From NCBI GenBank assembly GCA_027886185.1, contig WOAB01000506.1, positions 2,480,001 to 2,544,000 on the forward strand: a stretch of 64,000 bases of DNA. Direction: 5' to 3'. The notes beneath the pieces were generated by a model, which saw only the letters and a program-made list of their open reading frames with translations, ran no database searches and was not told where the DNA came from. Below, in pieces: positions 22,508-34,602 of the stretch. The stretch is from Rheum nobile (taxonomy: Eukaryota > Streptophyta > Magnoliopsida > Caryophyllales > Polygonaceae). Each line of letters opens with the position of its first letter. The first letter of the stretch is position 1. The translations under genes and the position numbers were made by a program.

Positions 22508-23012
22508 TTGGAGTTGTACTGTGACGCCAGTCTTTCGCCTTCTAGGATTGCTGGTCTCGGTTTTGTTTTGTTGGATTCCACTAGATCATTAGTCTTACTA
22601 GGGAGTAAGCGATCAAAACCTAGTACGTCTATTGATCTTCTGGAAGCTCAAGCTGTTCTTTGGGGTCTTTCTTCTTCTATGCAATTCGAGGCTAATAGGA
22701 TTCGGGTCTTTACTGACTGCATTTCAGTTGCCAAGGGTTGTGCATCGGATCATTTGGGCAGGACCTCAACAGCTCTGTATATTCGGCTTATTAAAGACTT
22801 ATCGGGTTCTTTACACTGGTGTTCCTTTTCTTTTATTCCTAGGACTGTTAATATTGTGGCTTATACTGCTGCTAATTTTGGTCTTACTTTGCCTTTAGAG
22901 ACACATGTTGTTTACTCACATGTTTCTCAGTTGCCTCCTCTGCTGATAAATGTAGTTCTTTCTTCTGTTTGGTAATGAAATTGGTTCTTTCATAAAAAAA
23001 AATAAAAAATAA
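22508..23012 (+). pseudogene. 5'-truncated LINE 3' end with RNase H domain
   Basis: The open stretch 22508-22975 (no ATG) encodes a type I RNase H-like domain of the kind found at the C-terminus of plant non-LTR retrotransposons. Catalytic-site elements YCDAS near the start, an acidic LEAQAV and FTDC are present. The last conserved Asp, in the usual AD motif, is replaced by Tyr (VAYTAANF). Thirty bases after the stop an A-rich tail (22995-23012) follows, as expected of a LINE 3' end. Truncation at the 5' side is typical of target-primed insertion. No clear target duplication was found. Confidence 0.8.
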
Positions 23013-23635
23013 CCCCCTCCACTCCCATATATCCCCACACTTTGTCTTTCTTTTCCACTTTGCCCCTCTAAAAAAGAGAAGGGGAGACTTGTATAACAAT
23101 AAATCATTGATGCACAAAGAAGCCTTATAACTCTCATATTTACATTTATAGTAAACTAATCTTGCTTATCTTTAATGGATTTCTAGGCTTTTTAAAGTTA
23201 GGCATCTTCTAAAGGCAACCCCAAGAATCATTTTCATCATCATTACTTTCATGAATATATTATGTCAAATAGTAGTATTTTCTTTTGCATGATTTGATAT
23301 GTGTATGCCATGTGTCCTGGAATTAGCATCCCTAATTGTATAGAATGTATTATTAGGGGTATAATCTAACCCTATGGCTCGGCTTTCATTTGATATAAAG
23401 TTCAAGATCGGAAATTATTTTGATATTATATGCTCTCATGATATGATCTATCTTATCTACACACTATTTAGCTTCTTTACAAATAAATATATATATATAT
23501 ATGCCGAAACCGAATCATATGCAAATCGGCCTAAGTGTGCGGACTGTGCAAACCAATCTAGGGTCGTCCATTTCGCGACCAGATTAAGCATGTGTGTGTT
23601 TAAAACAAAAGTGATACACTTTACTGTTAAAAGAG
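23013..23635. other. Spacer without recognisable gene
   Basis: AT-rich sequence with a short AT microsatellite near 23488-23502. Small reading frames only. Confidence 0.5.
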
Positions 23636-23710
23636 TGTGTAGCCCAGTGGTAGAGACTTAAAGGGTGAGTGAGAGGTCATGAGTTCTACTCCCATTAGTA
23701 GCGCACGTCC
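23636..23710 (+). mobile_element. tRNA-derived SINE head
   Basis: TAGCCCAGTGGTAGAG fits the polymerase III A box and GAGTTCTACTCC is one mismatch from the B box, at the right spacing. The sequence does not fold as a complete tRNA. It is therefore read as the promoter head of a SINE or a tRNA pseudogene. The 3' end is not defined. Confidence 0.5.
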
Positions 23711-23895
23711 CCTCTTTTCTTTTCCGTTGCCTTTCTCTCTAGCTTTAATACCCAAACACACATGAATATTCAATCTTAATAATTTTAAGCAAATTTTTAT
23801 TTTTATTTTGCCAAAATAATTATAGTTTTCACTATAATTTTTTATTTTCTATCCGAATTAATTACGAATTGATATTTAAGCATCTCAAAGTGGTT

Positions 23896-24076
23896 TATGA
23901 ACCTCTAAAATAGCGTTTATAAACCTCTAGAATAGCGTTCATGAACCTCTAGAATAAGATTTATGAACCTCTAGAATAGGGTTCATAAACTTCTAGAAAA
24001 GGATTTATGAACCTCTAGAAAAGGATTTATGAACCTCTTGAATAGAGTTTATCAACTTCTAGAATAAGGTTTATGA
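23896..24076 (+). repeat. Minisatellite, left part of copy B
   Basis: About eight units of the TATGAACCTCTAGAATAG repeat. The array is cut by the Copia element at 24077 after TATGA, which is repeated at 30985-30989. Confidence 0.9.
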
Positions 24077-24761
24077 TGAAGGAATTGTGTTCTTTAATCA
24101 AATGTGCAATTACTGATTATGAAGTGGGACCATTTATGGAGATATTTAATCCGGTGATTTTAGATAGTCATAGTGCTTTGCTAGAAGCCAACTATGATTT
24201 ATAGACTATATGTTATAGAGTATGTCATAAAGTCTGTTGTTATTGTTATCGGGTCCTACGAGGTCACACCCTTAGAGTTTGGACTGGATCAGTTTATTGG
24301 GAGACATATTATATAAAGTATATAATATAAAGTTATATATGATATAACTTGGGAGATAAGGTTTGTTAATAATAAAGAGTTATTATTAATAATAAGAGAT
24401 ATACTTATTTAGGAAATAAGATATCTACACATGGTAATATAAAAGGAGGGCTTTCTAGGAGAAAACCTTAATCCATCTTTTAACCAAGGCAGTCGTACTC
24501 CTCCCTTGCTCTCTCCCTCGTTCGCCTTCGTTCCTCGCTCTAGCAACCGAGTCTCAGGCGATCCAGATCCAAGCTCGGGTGGACCAAATAGAGGAGTCAC
24601 ACGTGAGGCTCTATTCTCTCCATTCCAGCATATTGAAACACGCATCAAAAGGTATTTGATTCTTCCTATCTATGATCTATTTGGTTTATGCATGAGATCC
24701 TTGGTTAGATGTTAGGAAATCGTTTCCTGAAATTCCGTTTTACGCATCTAAAATCCCTACA
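24077..24761 (+). repeat. 5' LTR of the 24077-30984 Copia
   Basis: Starts TGAAGGAATTGTGTTC and ends AAATCCCTACA. Direct repeat of 30300-30984. Confidence 0.93.
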
Positions 24762-26269
24762 GTGGTATCAGTTGCCTCTTGCATAAATTGATTAGATCAA
24801 GTTCAAAGTTTTAAATTTTGATGCATGTTCATGATTGTCTTGATTCAAATTAAGTGAAAAATTGATATGTAGATTAAATTTGCATGATTAAAATTTAGAT
24901 TTTTATCGATTGGATTAACAAAGTCTAGAACTTTCAATATGTATATGCATGTAAAATTAATCTACCCATACTTGATTCATATGATTTAATTATGCAAGAG
25001 ATATGATTTTTTGGCATGTTTAAATCATTAGATGAAGATTTTGATTTTCATCAGATGGATCAATTACCCAAATTCTGTTTTTGTTAAATTCTGATTTTTT
25101 TTTTAAATTTTATGGAATTATTCCACACGAAATAGATAAGGATATTTGATATCTTATCTTGTTCATGCATATCTTATCCAATAATGCATTTTAATGATTA
25201 ATAATGATTAATGCTATATATTGATTTTAATTTGAATTAAGAATTTGATATTAAATTATTTATGTCATGAGATGATTTATTTAATTTAATATGGTTTTAT
25301 TTAAATTAGTTAAATTGGTTATTACTATTAATTAGATTAATAATATTGATAATATTTGATATTATTATTGCATGCATGTGTTATTATATTATGATATTAT
25401 TATTGCATGAGGTGACTAGTATGGCCCACATTAGGATAGATATATACGGTCTGCGTACCGTTATGTTTTTTTTGTACACGATCTGCGTATCGTTATGTAT
25501 TTTTGTAATTTAAATTTCTACAAGAGAGTTTATTTCAATTATATGTAAGACAAGAAGAAGAAGATCCTAAGAAGACCAAAGGATGGAGATCCATGGAGGA
25601 TACTAAGGATGGAGATCCAAGAGTAACAAGAGCCATGAAGATTAGATCTTTAATTTTGGTTTTTAGGGGCCATACTAGGATCACATTTAATTACTGCATT
25701 ACTTGAATGTTTTATTTCCCACTTTGCATGTTTGCTTGTTTGTTTATGCTATTTTGTTCACTAGTAAATAAACAACCAATGCATGCTTAAGTCCCTTAAC
25801 AGAATATTGAGATCATGCTTTTCCATATCATAACCATGAGGCCCTTGGGATTCGTTGGATAGTTTTCGCCCTAGCGAGGTGTCCTTCCTTGACCTTGGGA
25901 TAGTGCGGGTATGTCTAATAGGGGCATGCTGTCTTGGTATGGTTACACTCAACAAGAGACCAAAAGGCTCAGTTTTGGATCTTGAGGCATAAGGATGAGT
26001 CTTACATAAGATGTGACCATCAACCAAGAGTTATAAGGTGTTATAATTAGTAAAGGAGCTTACTTACCTTGATTACATGAGACTTGGGGAAGTGCCCTAG
26101 TACGCTCGAGTTTCATCTAAGATATGATCTTGGAATCATTTTACTCACAAGGGACAATTTAATTGAGTAGAATATGCAATATCTTATTGTTTATAGTTTG
26201 TCTAAATTTTAAGTTCTTGCATGTCAAGCATAATGTATCTGCATGTTTTTATTCCGTTTTGTAGTTACT

Positions 26270-29200
26270 ATGTCTTCTGAACACCTCAAATTCACTCTCC
26301 GCTCAATAGTTGAGAAAAACCGTTTGAACGACAAGAATTTCCTTGATTGGGAAAGGAATCTGAGAATTATTCTCAAGTCTGAGGGACAAGAGGATGTCCT
26401 TGAAACCCCCATCCCAGAGCTGACTGCCACCTCATCTGATGAGGAAAAGGCACGTCACAAGAAAATATGCGAGCGGGCAATGCAAGTCACTTGCTTGATG
26501 TTGGCTGCTATGGAACCTGTTCTTCAACAAAGGTTTGAAGCACAGGATACCCATACCATTATGAAGAATCTTAGAGATCTCTTCAAGGAGCAAGCCAGAA
26601 TTGAGCGGTACTTGACCCTCAAGTCCATATTGCAATGCAAGCTCGAGAAAGGGAAATCAGTTGGGCCACATGTTTACAACATGATAGGCTTGTTTGACAA
26701 GATGGCTCGACTGGGTAACCCTTATAATGTTGAGACAGCTACAAATACTCCCTGCATAATGGATTTGCCCATTTTAGGCAGATGTATCACATGGGAGCTA
26801 TGAGCAAGACTCTCAACGAGCTGCACGTGATGCTCAAAATAGCTGAGCAAAACGTCATGGTTGACCCAATGAAGGAAGTTCTAATGGTCAAGGGAAAAGG
26901 GTTTAAGAAAGGGCCCCAAAAGAAGCAACAACACCAAGGGAAGGGCAAGCAAGCTGCCCAACCCCATGGGAACACCCCTAAGGTGAAAGTGGCTGCTGAG
27001 CACGAATGCTTCTACTGCAAGGCTAAGGGGCACTGGAAGAGAAACTGCCCCAAGTACCTAGAAGACAAGAAGAGGGGAACAGTCTCCACTTCAGGTATTC
27101 ACGTTACTGAAATCTTATCAACTAAGTCTCATTCTTGGGTATTAGATACCGGATGTGGTTCTCACATTATTTCAAATGTGCAGGGACCAACAAATAGGAG
27201 ACGGTTGCAGAAGGATGAGATAGATCTGCGCGTTGGAAATGGAGCAAGGGTTGTTGTACTTGCCATTGAAGATTATAGTCTACCTCCACCTTCTGGCTTA
27301 GTTTTAGAACTTTATAATTGTTATTTTGTTCCTTCTATTACTAAGTATTTGATTTCAATTTCAGTTTTGAACCTTCAGGGTTATGATTTTGTCATTAAGA
27401 ATTGATTTTTCATTTATAAAAATGACATTTTCTAAGCTCGAGCCCATATGAGTAGTAATGGACTATACATATTGGATATCAAATCTGAAAATTATAACAT
27501 TGATCTTCATACATCCTTTTGGGATATGCCCTCACCACTAATACATTCACACTAAACAAGACTCTGTCACGATCAGTTGACAAGACACCATATGAGATAT
27601 GGTATGGAAAAGTTCCTAGCTTGTCACTTCTGAAGGTTTGGGGATGCAAGGCTTATGTAAAACGTTTACTACATGATAAGCTAGCACCCAAATCAGACAA
27701 ATGCTTCTTTATAGGTTATCCCAAGGAAACAAGGGGATAATAATTCTACAATTCCGCTGAGAACAAAGTGTTTGTTGCTCGGGATAGTGTCTTTTTGGAA
27801 AAGGATTTCTTTTCCAAGAAGCCAAGTGGGAGAAATGTTCAGCTTGATGAGATTCAAGCTGAGCAACAAACCCAACAACACGAGGACATAGATGATGTCA
27901 CTAAGGAACTTGACTTTGGAGGCGTACATTCTCAAAGGAAAACCGCCCAGATTCAAGATGCAATTCTTCAAGTTGATGAAGCACCTGAGGTCCCGCATAC
28001 AGATGTGGTCAACCTAGCAGCTGAAGTCTTTCCTATTGTTGGACCACTTTGGAGATCAGGCAAGCTAAGGCAGTAGCCTAGACGTTATGAGGATTACGTC
28101 TTGACTGCTAGCATTGACGTTCTACTTTTAAGAGAACGGTGAGTCTGCGACCTATAAGCAAATGATGGCGGACCCCAACTCCGAGAAATGGCTGGTAGCC
28201 ATGGAATCCGAAATGGACTCCATGTCTGAAAATCAAGTATGGGACTTGATAGATTTGCCTGATGGGGTAAAACCCATTGGATGCAAATGGGTCTTTAAGA
28301 TCAAGACAGACAAGGATGGAAACGTTTCTGTCTATAAGGCAAGACTAGTTGCCAAAGGATTTAGACAGGTTCATGGTACTGACCATGATGAAACGTTCGC
28401 ACCGGTCGTTATGATCAGGTCCATTAGGATACTCCTAGCGATTGTCGCTTATCATGATTATGAGATTTGGCAAATGGATGTCAAGACCGCTTTTCTAAAT
28501 GGGTATTTAGAAGAGGATGTATACATGATGCAGCCAGAAGGTTTTGAGGATCCAGAAAACCCTAGGAGAATATGCAAGCTTAAGAAGTCCATCTATGGAC
28601 TTAAGCAAGCATCTAGGAGTTGGAATCTTTGTTTTGATAAAGTGGTCAAAAAGTTTGATTTTGTCAGATGCGAAGAAGAGCCTTGTGTTTACAAGAAGTT
28701 TAGTGGGAGCAAAGTGGCCTTCCTAGTTCTATGTGTGGATGACATAAGAAGTATTTCTCAATAAAGGACTTGGGAGAGGTTGAGTACATACTAGGCATTA
28801 AGATCTATAGATATAGATCTAAGAGACATTGGTCTAAGTTAGGGAACTTATGTAGATAAGGTCCTTGATAGATTCAATATGATGAACTCTAAGAAAGGGT
28901 TCCTGTCTATGCAGCATGACTTATATCTCAGCAAGAGCCAGTGTTCTAAGACACCTGGTGAGGCTGAAAGGATGAGCAGGATTCTCTATGCCTCAGCCAT
29001 AGGATCCATCATGTATGCAATGACTTGTACTCGCCCAGATGTTGCATATGCTTTGAGTATGTGTAGAAGGTACCAATCAAACCTGGGTGATGCACATTGG
29101 TGTGCAGCCAAGAACATCTTGGAGTACTTACGAAGGACTAGGGATGATCTTTTGATATTTGGAGGTGATGACGAGCTAGTCGTCAATGGCTATATTGATG

Positions 29201-29415
29201 CAAGTTTTCAGACATACGTAAATGATTTTGAATCTCAGTCTGGATATGTCTTCATTCTGAATGAAGGAGCCGTCAGTTGGAAGAGTTCCAAATCCAGACA
29301 TGTTCTACGGAAGTACCACATGATCAGACACTATGTTGATAGTGAAGATGTGAGGATGTGCAAAGTGCACACAGACGACAACATTGCAGATCCTTTTGAC
29401 CAAGCCCATGTCTAG
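26270..29415 (+). pseudogene. Copia gag-pol relic with several internal deletions
   Basis: Gag starts at 26270 (MSSEHLKF) with a UBN2-type capsid region. A frameshift follows near 26780. Then come a CCHC knuckle (CFYCKAKGHWKRNC, about 27007-27048) and the protease motif DTGCGSH (about 27145). Right after a short piece of the pre-integrase region (about 27440-27510), the sequence jumps to the post-catalytic part of integrase (KTPYEIWYGK, about 27580), so the DDE core is missing. Two adjacent stops (about 27738-27743) and frameshifts precede RT (28162-28764), which ends just after VDD. RNase H (28879-29415) lacks its central part. Nothing here can be functional. Lineage within Copia not assigned. 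Confidence 0.88.
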
Positions 29416-30299
29416 GCTCAATCATGACAGTCACACTCGGGCCAAAGGACTCAAGCACATTAGAGAGTTCATTTGAGACATTGTTTGTTTTATGATAAAG
29501 CTTGTTTATTGTTATCACAGACATTTATGCTTGACTTATATATGAATTTCATATTATTATTTAATCATTGCTTGGGATTAGATAAAGTATCCAAACAATT
29601 TGATAGTTATCAAATGGGCTCATCAAAACTGTTTTGGTGAATGAAACCCCATTAAGTGAACTGAAATTATAAAATTGTTAGAAGTCCATGGTCTAAGTTG
29701 TTAACTTGGATATAAATGACTTAATCAAAAGACCATATGTGAGATTGATTGATAACACCGGGTTTCATGTGTTATAGGGACATGGAGATGTCTAATCGAT
29801 TACATAGATGTGTATATCGATACACATCAGACAGACCGATCTTAGGATTTCTCGGGACTTTACTGCGGAGTTCTAGGATTATTCATGATTAGTGAGTTCC
29901 TTAGACATGAGTATGATATAGTTATCATTTGACTGCTGGTATGTCTTTGACGCTGTTAAACGCTGACCGTAACAGGCAGTTATAAAGGCAGTTATTGGGA
30001 TTGCCAAAAGTTGAGTGGGAGTTGTAGTCTTACAAGATTGAATATGTCCTCCTATTTCATGTATACCATGATACATTTGGAAAGGATTGGTGTCTCGGCC
30101 ACTTGAAGAGTGAGAACTGTGAAAACGCATGGCCATGCTCAGATGGATTATTAGTAATCATCTGTACTGACAGTTTGATCTCAAGAGTTCAAGAAACGTA
30201 TTTGGCGGTAAAGATGAGTTTCATCATATAGTCAAATAAGACACTAAGTGACAAAGGAATTTTAACATTGCACACTTGTTTTAAGGACAAGTGGGAGAT

Positions 30300-30984
30300 T
30301 GAAGGAATTGTGTCCTTTAATCAAAGGTGCAATTACTGATTATGAAGTGGGACCATTTATGGAGATATTTAATCCGGTGATTTTAGGTAGTCATAGTGCT
30401 TTGCTAGAAGCCCACTATGATTTATAGACTATATGTTATAGAGTATGTCATAAAGTCTATTGCTATTGTTATCGGGTCCTACGAGGTCACACCCTTAGAG
30501 TTTGGACTGGATCAGTTTATTAGGAGACATATTATATAAAGTATATAATATAAAGTTATATATGATATAACTTGGGAGATAAAGTTTGTTAATAATAAAG
30601 AGTTATTATTAATAATAAGAGATATACTTATTTAGGAAATAAGATATCTACACATGGTAATATAAAAGGAGGGCTTTCTAGGAGAAAACCCTAATGCATC
30701 TTTTAACCAAGGCAGCCGTACTCCTCCCTTGCTCTCTCCCTCATTCGCCTTCGTTCCTCGCTCTAGCAACCGAGTCCCAGGCGATCCAGATCCAAGCTCG
30801 GGTGGACCAAATAGAGAAGTCATACGTGAGGCTCTATTCTCTCCATTCCAGCATATTGAAACACACATCAAAAGGTATTTGATTCTTCCTATCTATGATC
30901 TATTTGGTTTATGCATGAGATCCTTGGTTAGATGTTAGGAAATCGTTTCCTGAAATTCCGCTTTACGCATCTAAAATCCCTACA
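30300..30984 (+). repeat. 3' LTR of the 24077-30984 Copia
   Basis: Starts TGAAGGAATTGTGTCC. The interval 29416-30299 before it is the non-coding 3' part of the element and ends in the purine tract. Confidence 0.93.
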
Positions 30985-31177
30985 TATGAACCTATGAATA
31001 GAGTTTATGAACCTATGAATAAAGTTTATGAACCTATGAATATGGTTTATGAACCTCTAGAATAGGGTCTATGAACCTCTAGAATAGGGTTTATGAATGT
31101 ATGAATAGAGTTTATGAACCTATGAAGATGGTTTATAAACCTCTAGAATAGAGTTTATAAACCTCTAGAATAGGTTT
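30985..31177 (+). repeat. Minisatellite, middle part of copy B
   Basis: About nine units, several of the short TATGAACCTATGAATA type, between the Copia element and the 31178-33825 element. Confidence 0.88.
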
Positions 31178-33825
31178 TAGAGAAGAATCCCCTAAAAATC
31201 CTCTTTCCATATTTCTATTCCAAAATTATACCCTTTATAAACTTTTTCTATTATTATACATTTAGTTTTTATAATTACTTTATTACTCTTAATTAAGTTT
31301 ACCCTAAATAAAAAGTTCAACCATGTTGATGCCAGCACCCATTCCGTTGGTTTCGCTCTCACCAGCGCCCACAGCCTAAATGTGCACCATTGTCGTGTCG
31401 ATCAACCACCACCATTGCCCACCACTGTGCCACCATCTCTCACCGTTGCTCCATCATCGTTTCTTACCACCATCGTCGATCAGTGGAACCGCTGTTTATG
31501 TCGTTGTTGCCCCGTCGTTGCTCACCATCACCTACTGTTGTGGCACCATCGCACACCGCTAGTTGATCCCCCATCGTTGCTCATTACCTCCCACCGTTGT
31601 GCCACCATCGCTGAAAACCAACCTTGAGCGAGTCGCCCACCGCTGCGCCTGACCATCGTGTCGCTGCTCCGCCGTCATTGTCGCCGATCAGCTGCTGCGC
31701 CATCGCTCACCAGCAGTCACCTGCAACTTCAACCTTAAAACATGTAAGTTGGAGGGGAATTGAATGCTTATGTGTTTGTAAGAGATACGGAGTAATTTGT
31801 TAAACATGTGGGAAAATGCATCTATCTCAAGCCTCAATTGGAGAAGTTGGCCACTGAATATGGGCATGTGGCACCAAGTTGTATAACGAAGACTTGAAAG
31901 TATACAAAAGGAACATTTATAGCATTTATAGTAGGTTACACTATTAGTTTATACTAATTAGCCTCGTGTAACCTACTATAAAATAGATTACAAATGGCTT
32001 ACACTAAGTAGCTTACTATAAAATTTCATATATGCTTTCTTGTATAGAAAACCCAATTCCGTGTAATCTATATTTTGTGTAAGCTACATACTTTCGTGAA
32101 TTTTGTGGAAGCTATTAGAAAATTTCATGTGAAGACTACCATGGGTTACACAACAAATCTTCATATAGGCTAATTTGTGGTTCTCATGTATGTTTTTCTT
32201 ATGTATGCTACATGATTTTGTGTAACCCTTATTTCGTGTAGTTCGTATAAGATATTACAATATTTAATGTAAAGTCACTGAGTTCGGGTAAGCTAATGCC
32301 TAATTTTGAGCTAATATATAATTTTGAGCTTACACTAATTCGTGTAACCTACTATAAATTAGATTACTAATGGCTTACACTAAATAGCTTACTACAACAT
32401 TTCATGTATTGTCTTTCTTGTGTAGAAAACCTAATTCCGTGTAACCTATATTTTGTGTAAGCTACTTACTTTCGTGAATTTTGTGGAAGCTATTAAATAA
32501 TTTCATGTAAAGACTACCATGGGTTACACAACAAATCTTCATGTAGACTAATTTGTGGTTCTCATGTACATTTTTCTTATGTATGCTACTTTATTTCGTG
32601 TAACCCTTATTTCGTGTAGTTCATGTAAGATATTACAACATTTAATGTAAAGTCATGGAGTTCGGATAAGCTAATACCTAATTTTGAGCTAATATATAAT
32701 TTTGAGCTTAAACTTATTCGTGTAACCTACTACAAAATATATTACTAATGGCTTACACTAAATAGCTTACTACAAAATTTCATATATTGTCTTTCTTGTG
32801 TAGAAAACCTAATTCCGTGTAACCTATATTTTGTGTAAGCTACTTACTTTTGTGAATCTCATGAAAGCTATTAGAAAATTTCATGTAAAGACTACCATGG
32901 GTTACACAACAAATCTTCATGTAGGCTAATTCGTGGTTCTCATGTACGTTTTTCTTATGTATGCTACTTGATATCGTGTAACCCTTATTTCATGTAGTTC
33001 GTGTAAGATATTACAACATTTAATGTAAAGTCATGGAGTTCGGGTAAGCTAATACCTAATTTTGAGCTACACAAAATACTATGATGTTACATAAAAAAAA
33101 CTTCGTGTAGGCTAATTCGTGGTTCATATGTATGTTTTCTTGTGTATGCTACCTAATTGGTTAATTCTGTGTAACCCTTATTTTGTGCAATTCATGTAAG
33201 ATATATATATTTAATGTAAAGTCTATCATGGAGTTCGTGTAAGCCAATACCTAATTTCGAGTTGCACAAATAATATAATGTTACATAAAAAAACTTCGTG
33301 TACGCTAAATTAGGTTGTATTTACACGAAATAATATGATTCGTGTAGGCATATATCACCATACAAACTCTTCGTGTAGGCTAATTCTTCCGCGTAGCAGT
33401 TATGGTGGCGGTTTAGGGCGTGAGGTGGAGGCTGCGTGAAGTCGTGAACGGCGGCGTGAGGAGTGGTGGCGCGAGGCGGCGCGACGGTGCTAGGGCGCGA
33501 GGTGGTGCGGCGACGGCGCAAGGTGGAGCGACGACGCGAAACAGAGGCTGCGTGGCTGAGCAACGACTCAAGGTGGACCGTTGGCGCGAGGAGGAGGTGC
33601 AGTCCGACGACGCTAGGGCATGAGGCGGGGGCGTGATACTGGGTACGGTGGTGCATAGTAGGAAAGATGGTTACTTGAGGAAGGAGAACATGTACGTTTG
33701 TGAAGCACTAATTGTTAAAAGAGGGGTATTTTAGTCTAATTGTAGTAAAAATGGGTTATTAATTTCCTATTATTATAATGGGGTATATTTTTGGAACTCT
33801 TAATTGAAAAGGGTATATTTAAGTC
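31178..33825. mobile_element. Unclassified insertion with 377-bp tandem repeats between GC-rich arms
   Basis: The minisatellite is interrupted here. The structure is roughly symmetric: AT-rich end (about 31178-31340), C-rich CCACCATCG-type low-complexity arm (31340-31740), tandem repeats (31950-33340), G-rich GGCGGCG-type arm (33396-33650), and AT-rich end (to 33825). The outer ends, compared in inverted orientation, share a degenerate TTCCAAAA-n-TATACCC motif. TAGAATAGG flanks both sides and could be a 9-bp MULE-type duplication, but the host minisatellite contains this motif in most units. No transposase is seen. It is probably a non-autonomous TIR or foldback-like element. Confidence 0.5.
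31950..33340 (+). repeat. 377-bp tandem repeat, about 3.5 copies
   Basis: The marker CGTGTAACCTACTA begins at 31965, 32341 and 32719, giving periods of 376 and 378 bp. Units contain AGACTACCATGGGTTACAC and repeated CGTGTAAGCTA/CGTGTAGGCTA motifs. After the third unit the copies become shorter and diverged. No coding capacity. Confidence 0.9.
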
Positions 33826-34200
33826 TTTTAGAATAGGGTTTATGAACCTATTAATAGAGTTTATGAATCTATGAATATGACATATGAACCTCTAGTATTA
33901 ATTTTATTTGTTGTGAACCTCTCGTATAAAGTTTGTGAACCTCAGTTCAATCACACATTTGTGAAACTAGGTAGATTCGTGAATTTAAAATTTGTGAACC
34001 TCTTACATAATATTTATGAACCTATGTACATTAGTGCATTTTAATAACGTATTATCAACCTACTATAAGTTTGTTAACCAGTAGCATAAGGTTTGTGAAG
34101 CTTAGTATAAAGTTAATTTGTGAACCTTTAGTACAAAGTTTGTGAACCTTTAGTATAAATTTTATGAATCTACAGTACAAAATGTATGAACCTAGATATT
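33826..34200 (+). repeat. Minisatellite tail, right part of copy B
   Basis: A few TATGAACC units, then the diverged tail with TTTGTGAACCT motifs. It is closely similar to 19850-20160 in copy A. Confidence 0.85.
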
Positions 34201-34393
34201 TTTAGTACGTTGCATTCATGAGCAAAACAAAAAATTGGGTTCAGAAGAAAAAAAAAACCCCAAAATTACGAAAATGCCACCGCTTTCACCAGTCCGCACC
34301 GCAAGAGAAGTCCGCACAAGATCCGGACTGTATATATGCCATCAAAAGAAAACATATGCGGAAAGAGATATTGGTAAATTAAGTGATTCCTAT

Positions 34394-34602
34394 ATCAACA
34401 TTCAGTTGGTCTAGTGGTTTGGCGCTAGATTCCCTGAAGCGTTATATCCAATGGTCTCGAGTTTGATTCCTGCTGAAGGCGTGTATGGAGATATTGATAT
34501 TGGGAGGGGTCTACCACTTCGCTTCGTGTGCCAACAGTACCCCGGTCTGGATGTAGAGTGGTTCCGACCGGTCAAACCAGGCGATCAAGACCTAAAAACA
34601 AT
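34394..34602 (+). mobile_element. tRNA-derived SINE with 13-bp target duplication
   Basis: A body of about 209 bp is flanked by AAGTGATTCCTAT (34381-34393) and AAGTGATTTCTAT (34603-34615), one mismatch. An A-box-like TTGGTCTAGTGGT and a B-box-like TCTCGAGTTTGATTCC are correctly spaced. The length and arrangement resemble Au-type plant SINEs (inference). No ORF. Confidence 0.8.

Larger units (their letters stand above)
24077..30984 (+). mobile_element. Copia LTR retrotransposon lacking the integrase core
   Basis: LTRs of 685 bp (24077-24761 and 30300-30984) are flanked by a 5-bp duplication TATGA (24072-24076 and 30985-30989). A primer binding site TGGTATCAG (24763-24771) follows the first LTR, and a purine tract (GACAAGTGGGAGAT) precedes the second. 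I count about 17 differences between the LTRs by eye (2-3%), so it is clearly older than the 429-7471 Copia. It sits in the minisatellite of copy B. Confidence 0.92.
23770..34320 (+). repeat. Minisatellite-bearing repeat family, copy B
   Basis: This is a second direct copy of the repeat at 14056-20240, with the same left shoulder (23770-23895), minisatellite and tail (33890-34320). The minisatellite is broken into three parts by a Copia element (24077-30984) and by a 2.6-kb tandem-repeat element (31178-33825). Beyond the shared blocks, the flanks of copies A and B do not match. This argues for a dispersed element rather than a large segmental duplication. Confidence 0.65.

Noticed and set aside
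31380..31627. Overlapping His/Pro/Cys-rich frames
   Set aside because: By-product of CCACCATCG-type low-complexity sequence.
33321..33656. 111-codon His/Arg/Pro-rich frame
   Set aside because: Low-complexity GC-rich arm of the 31178-33825 element, and frames are open on both strands.
24072..34320. Flanking TAGAATAGG as proof of a 9-bp MULE duplication around 31178-33825
   Set aside because: The host minisatellite repeats this motif in most units, so the match is not diagnostic.
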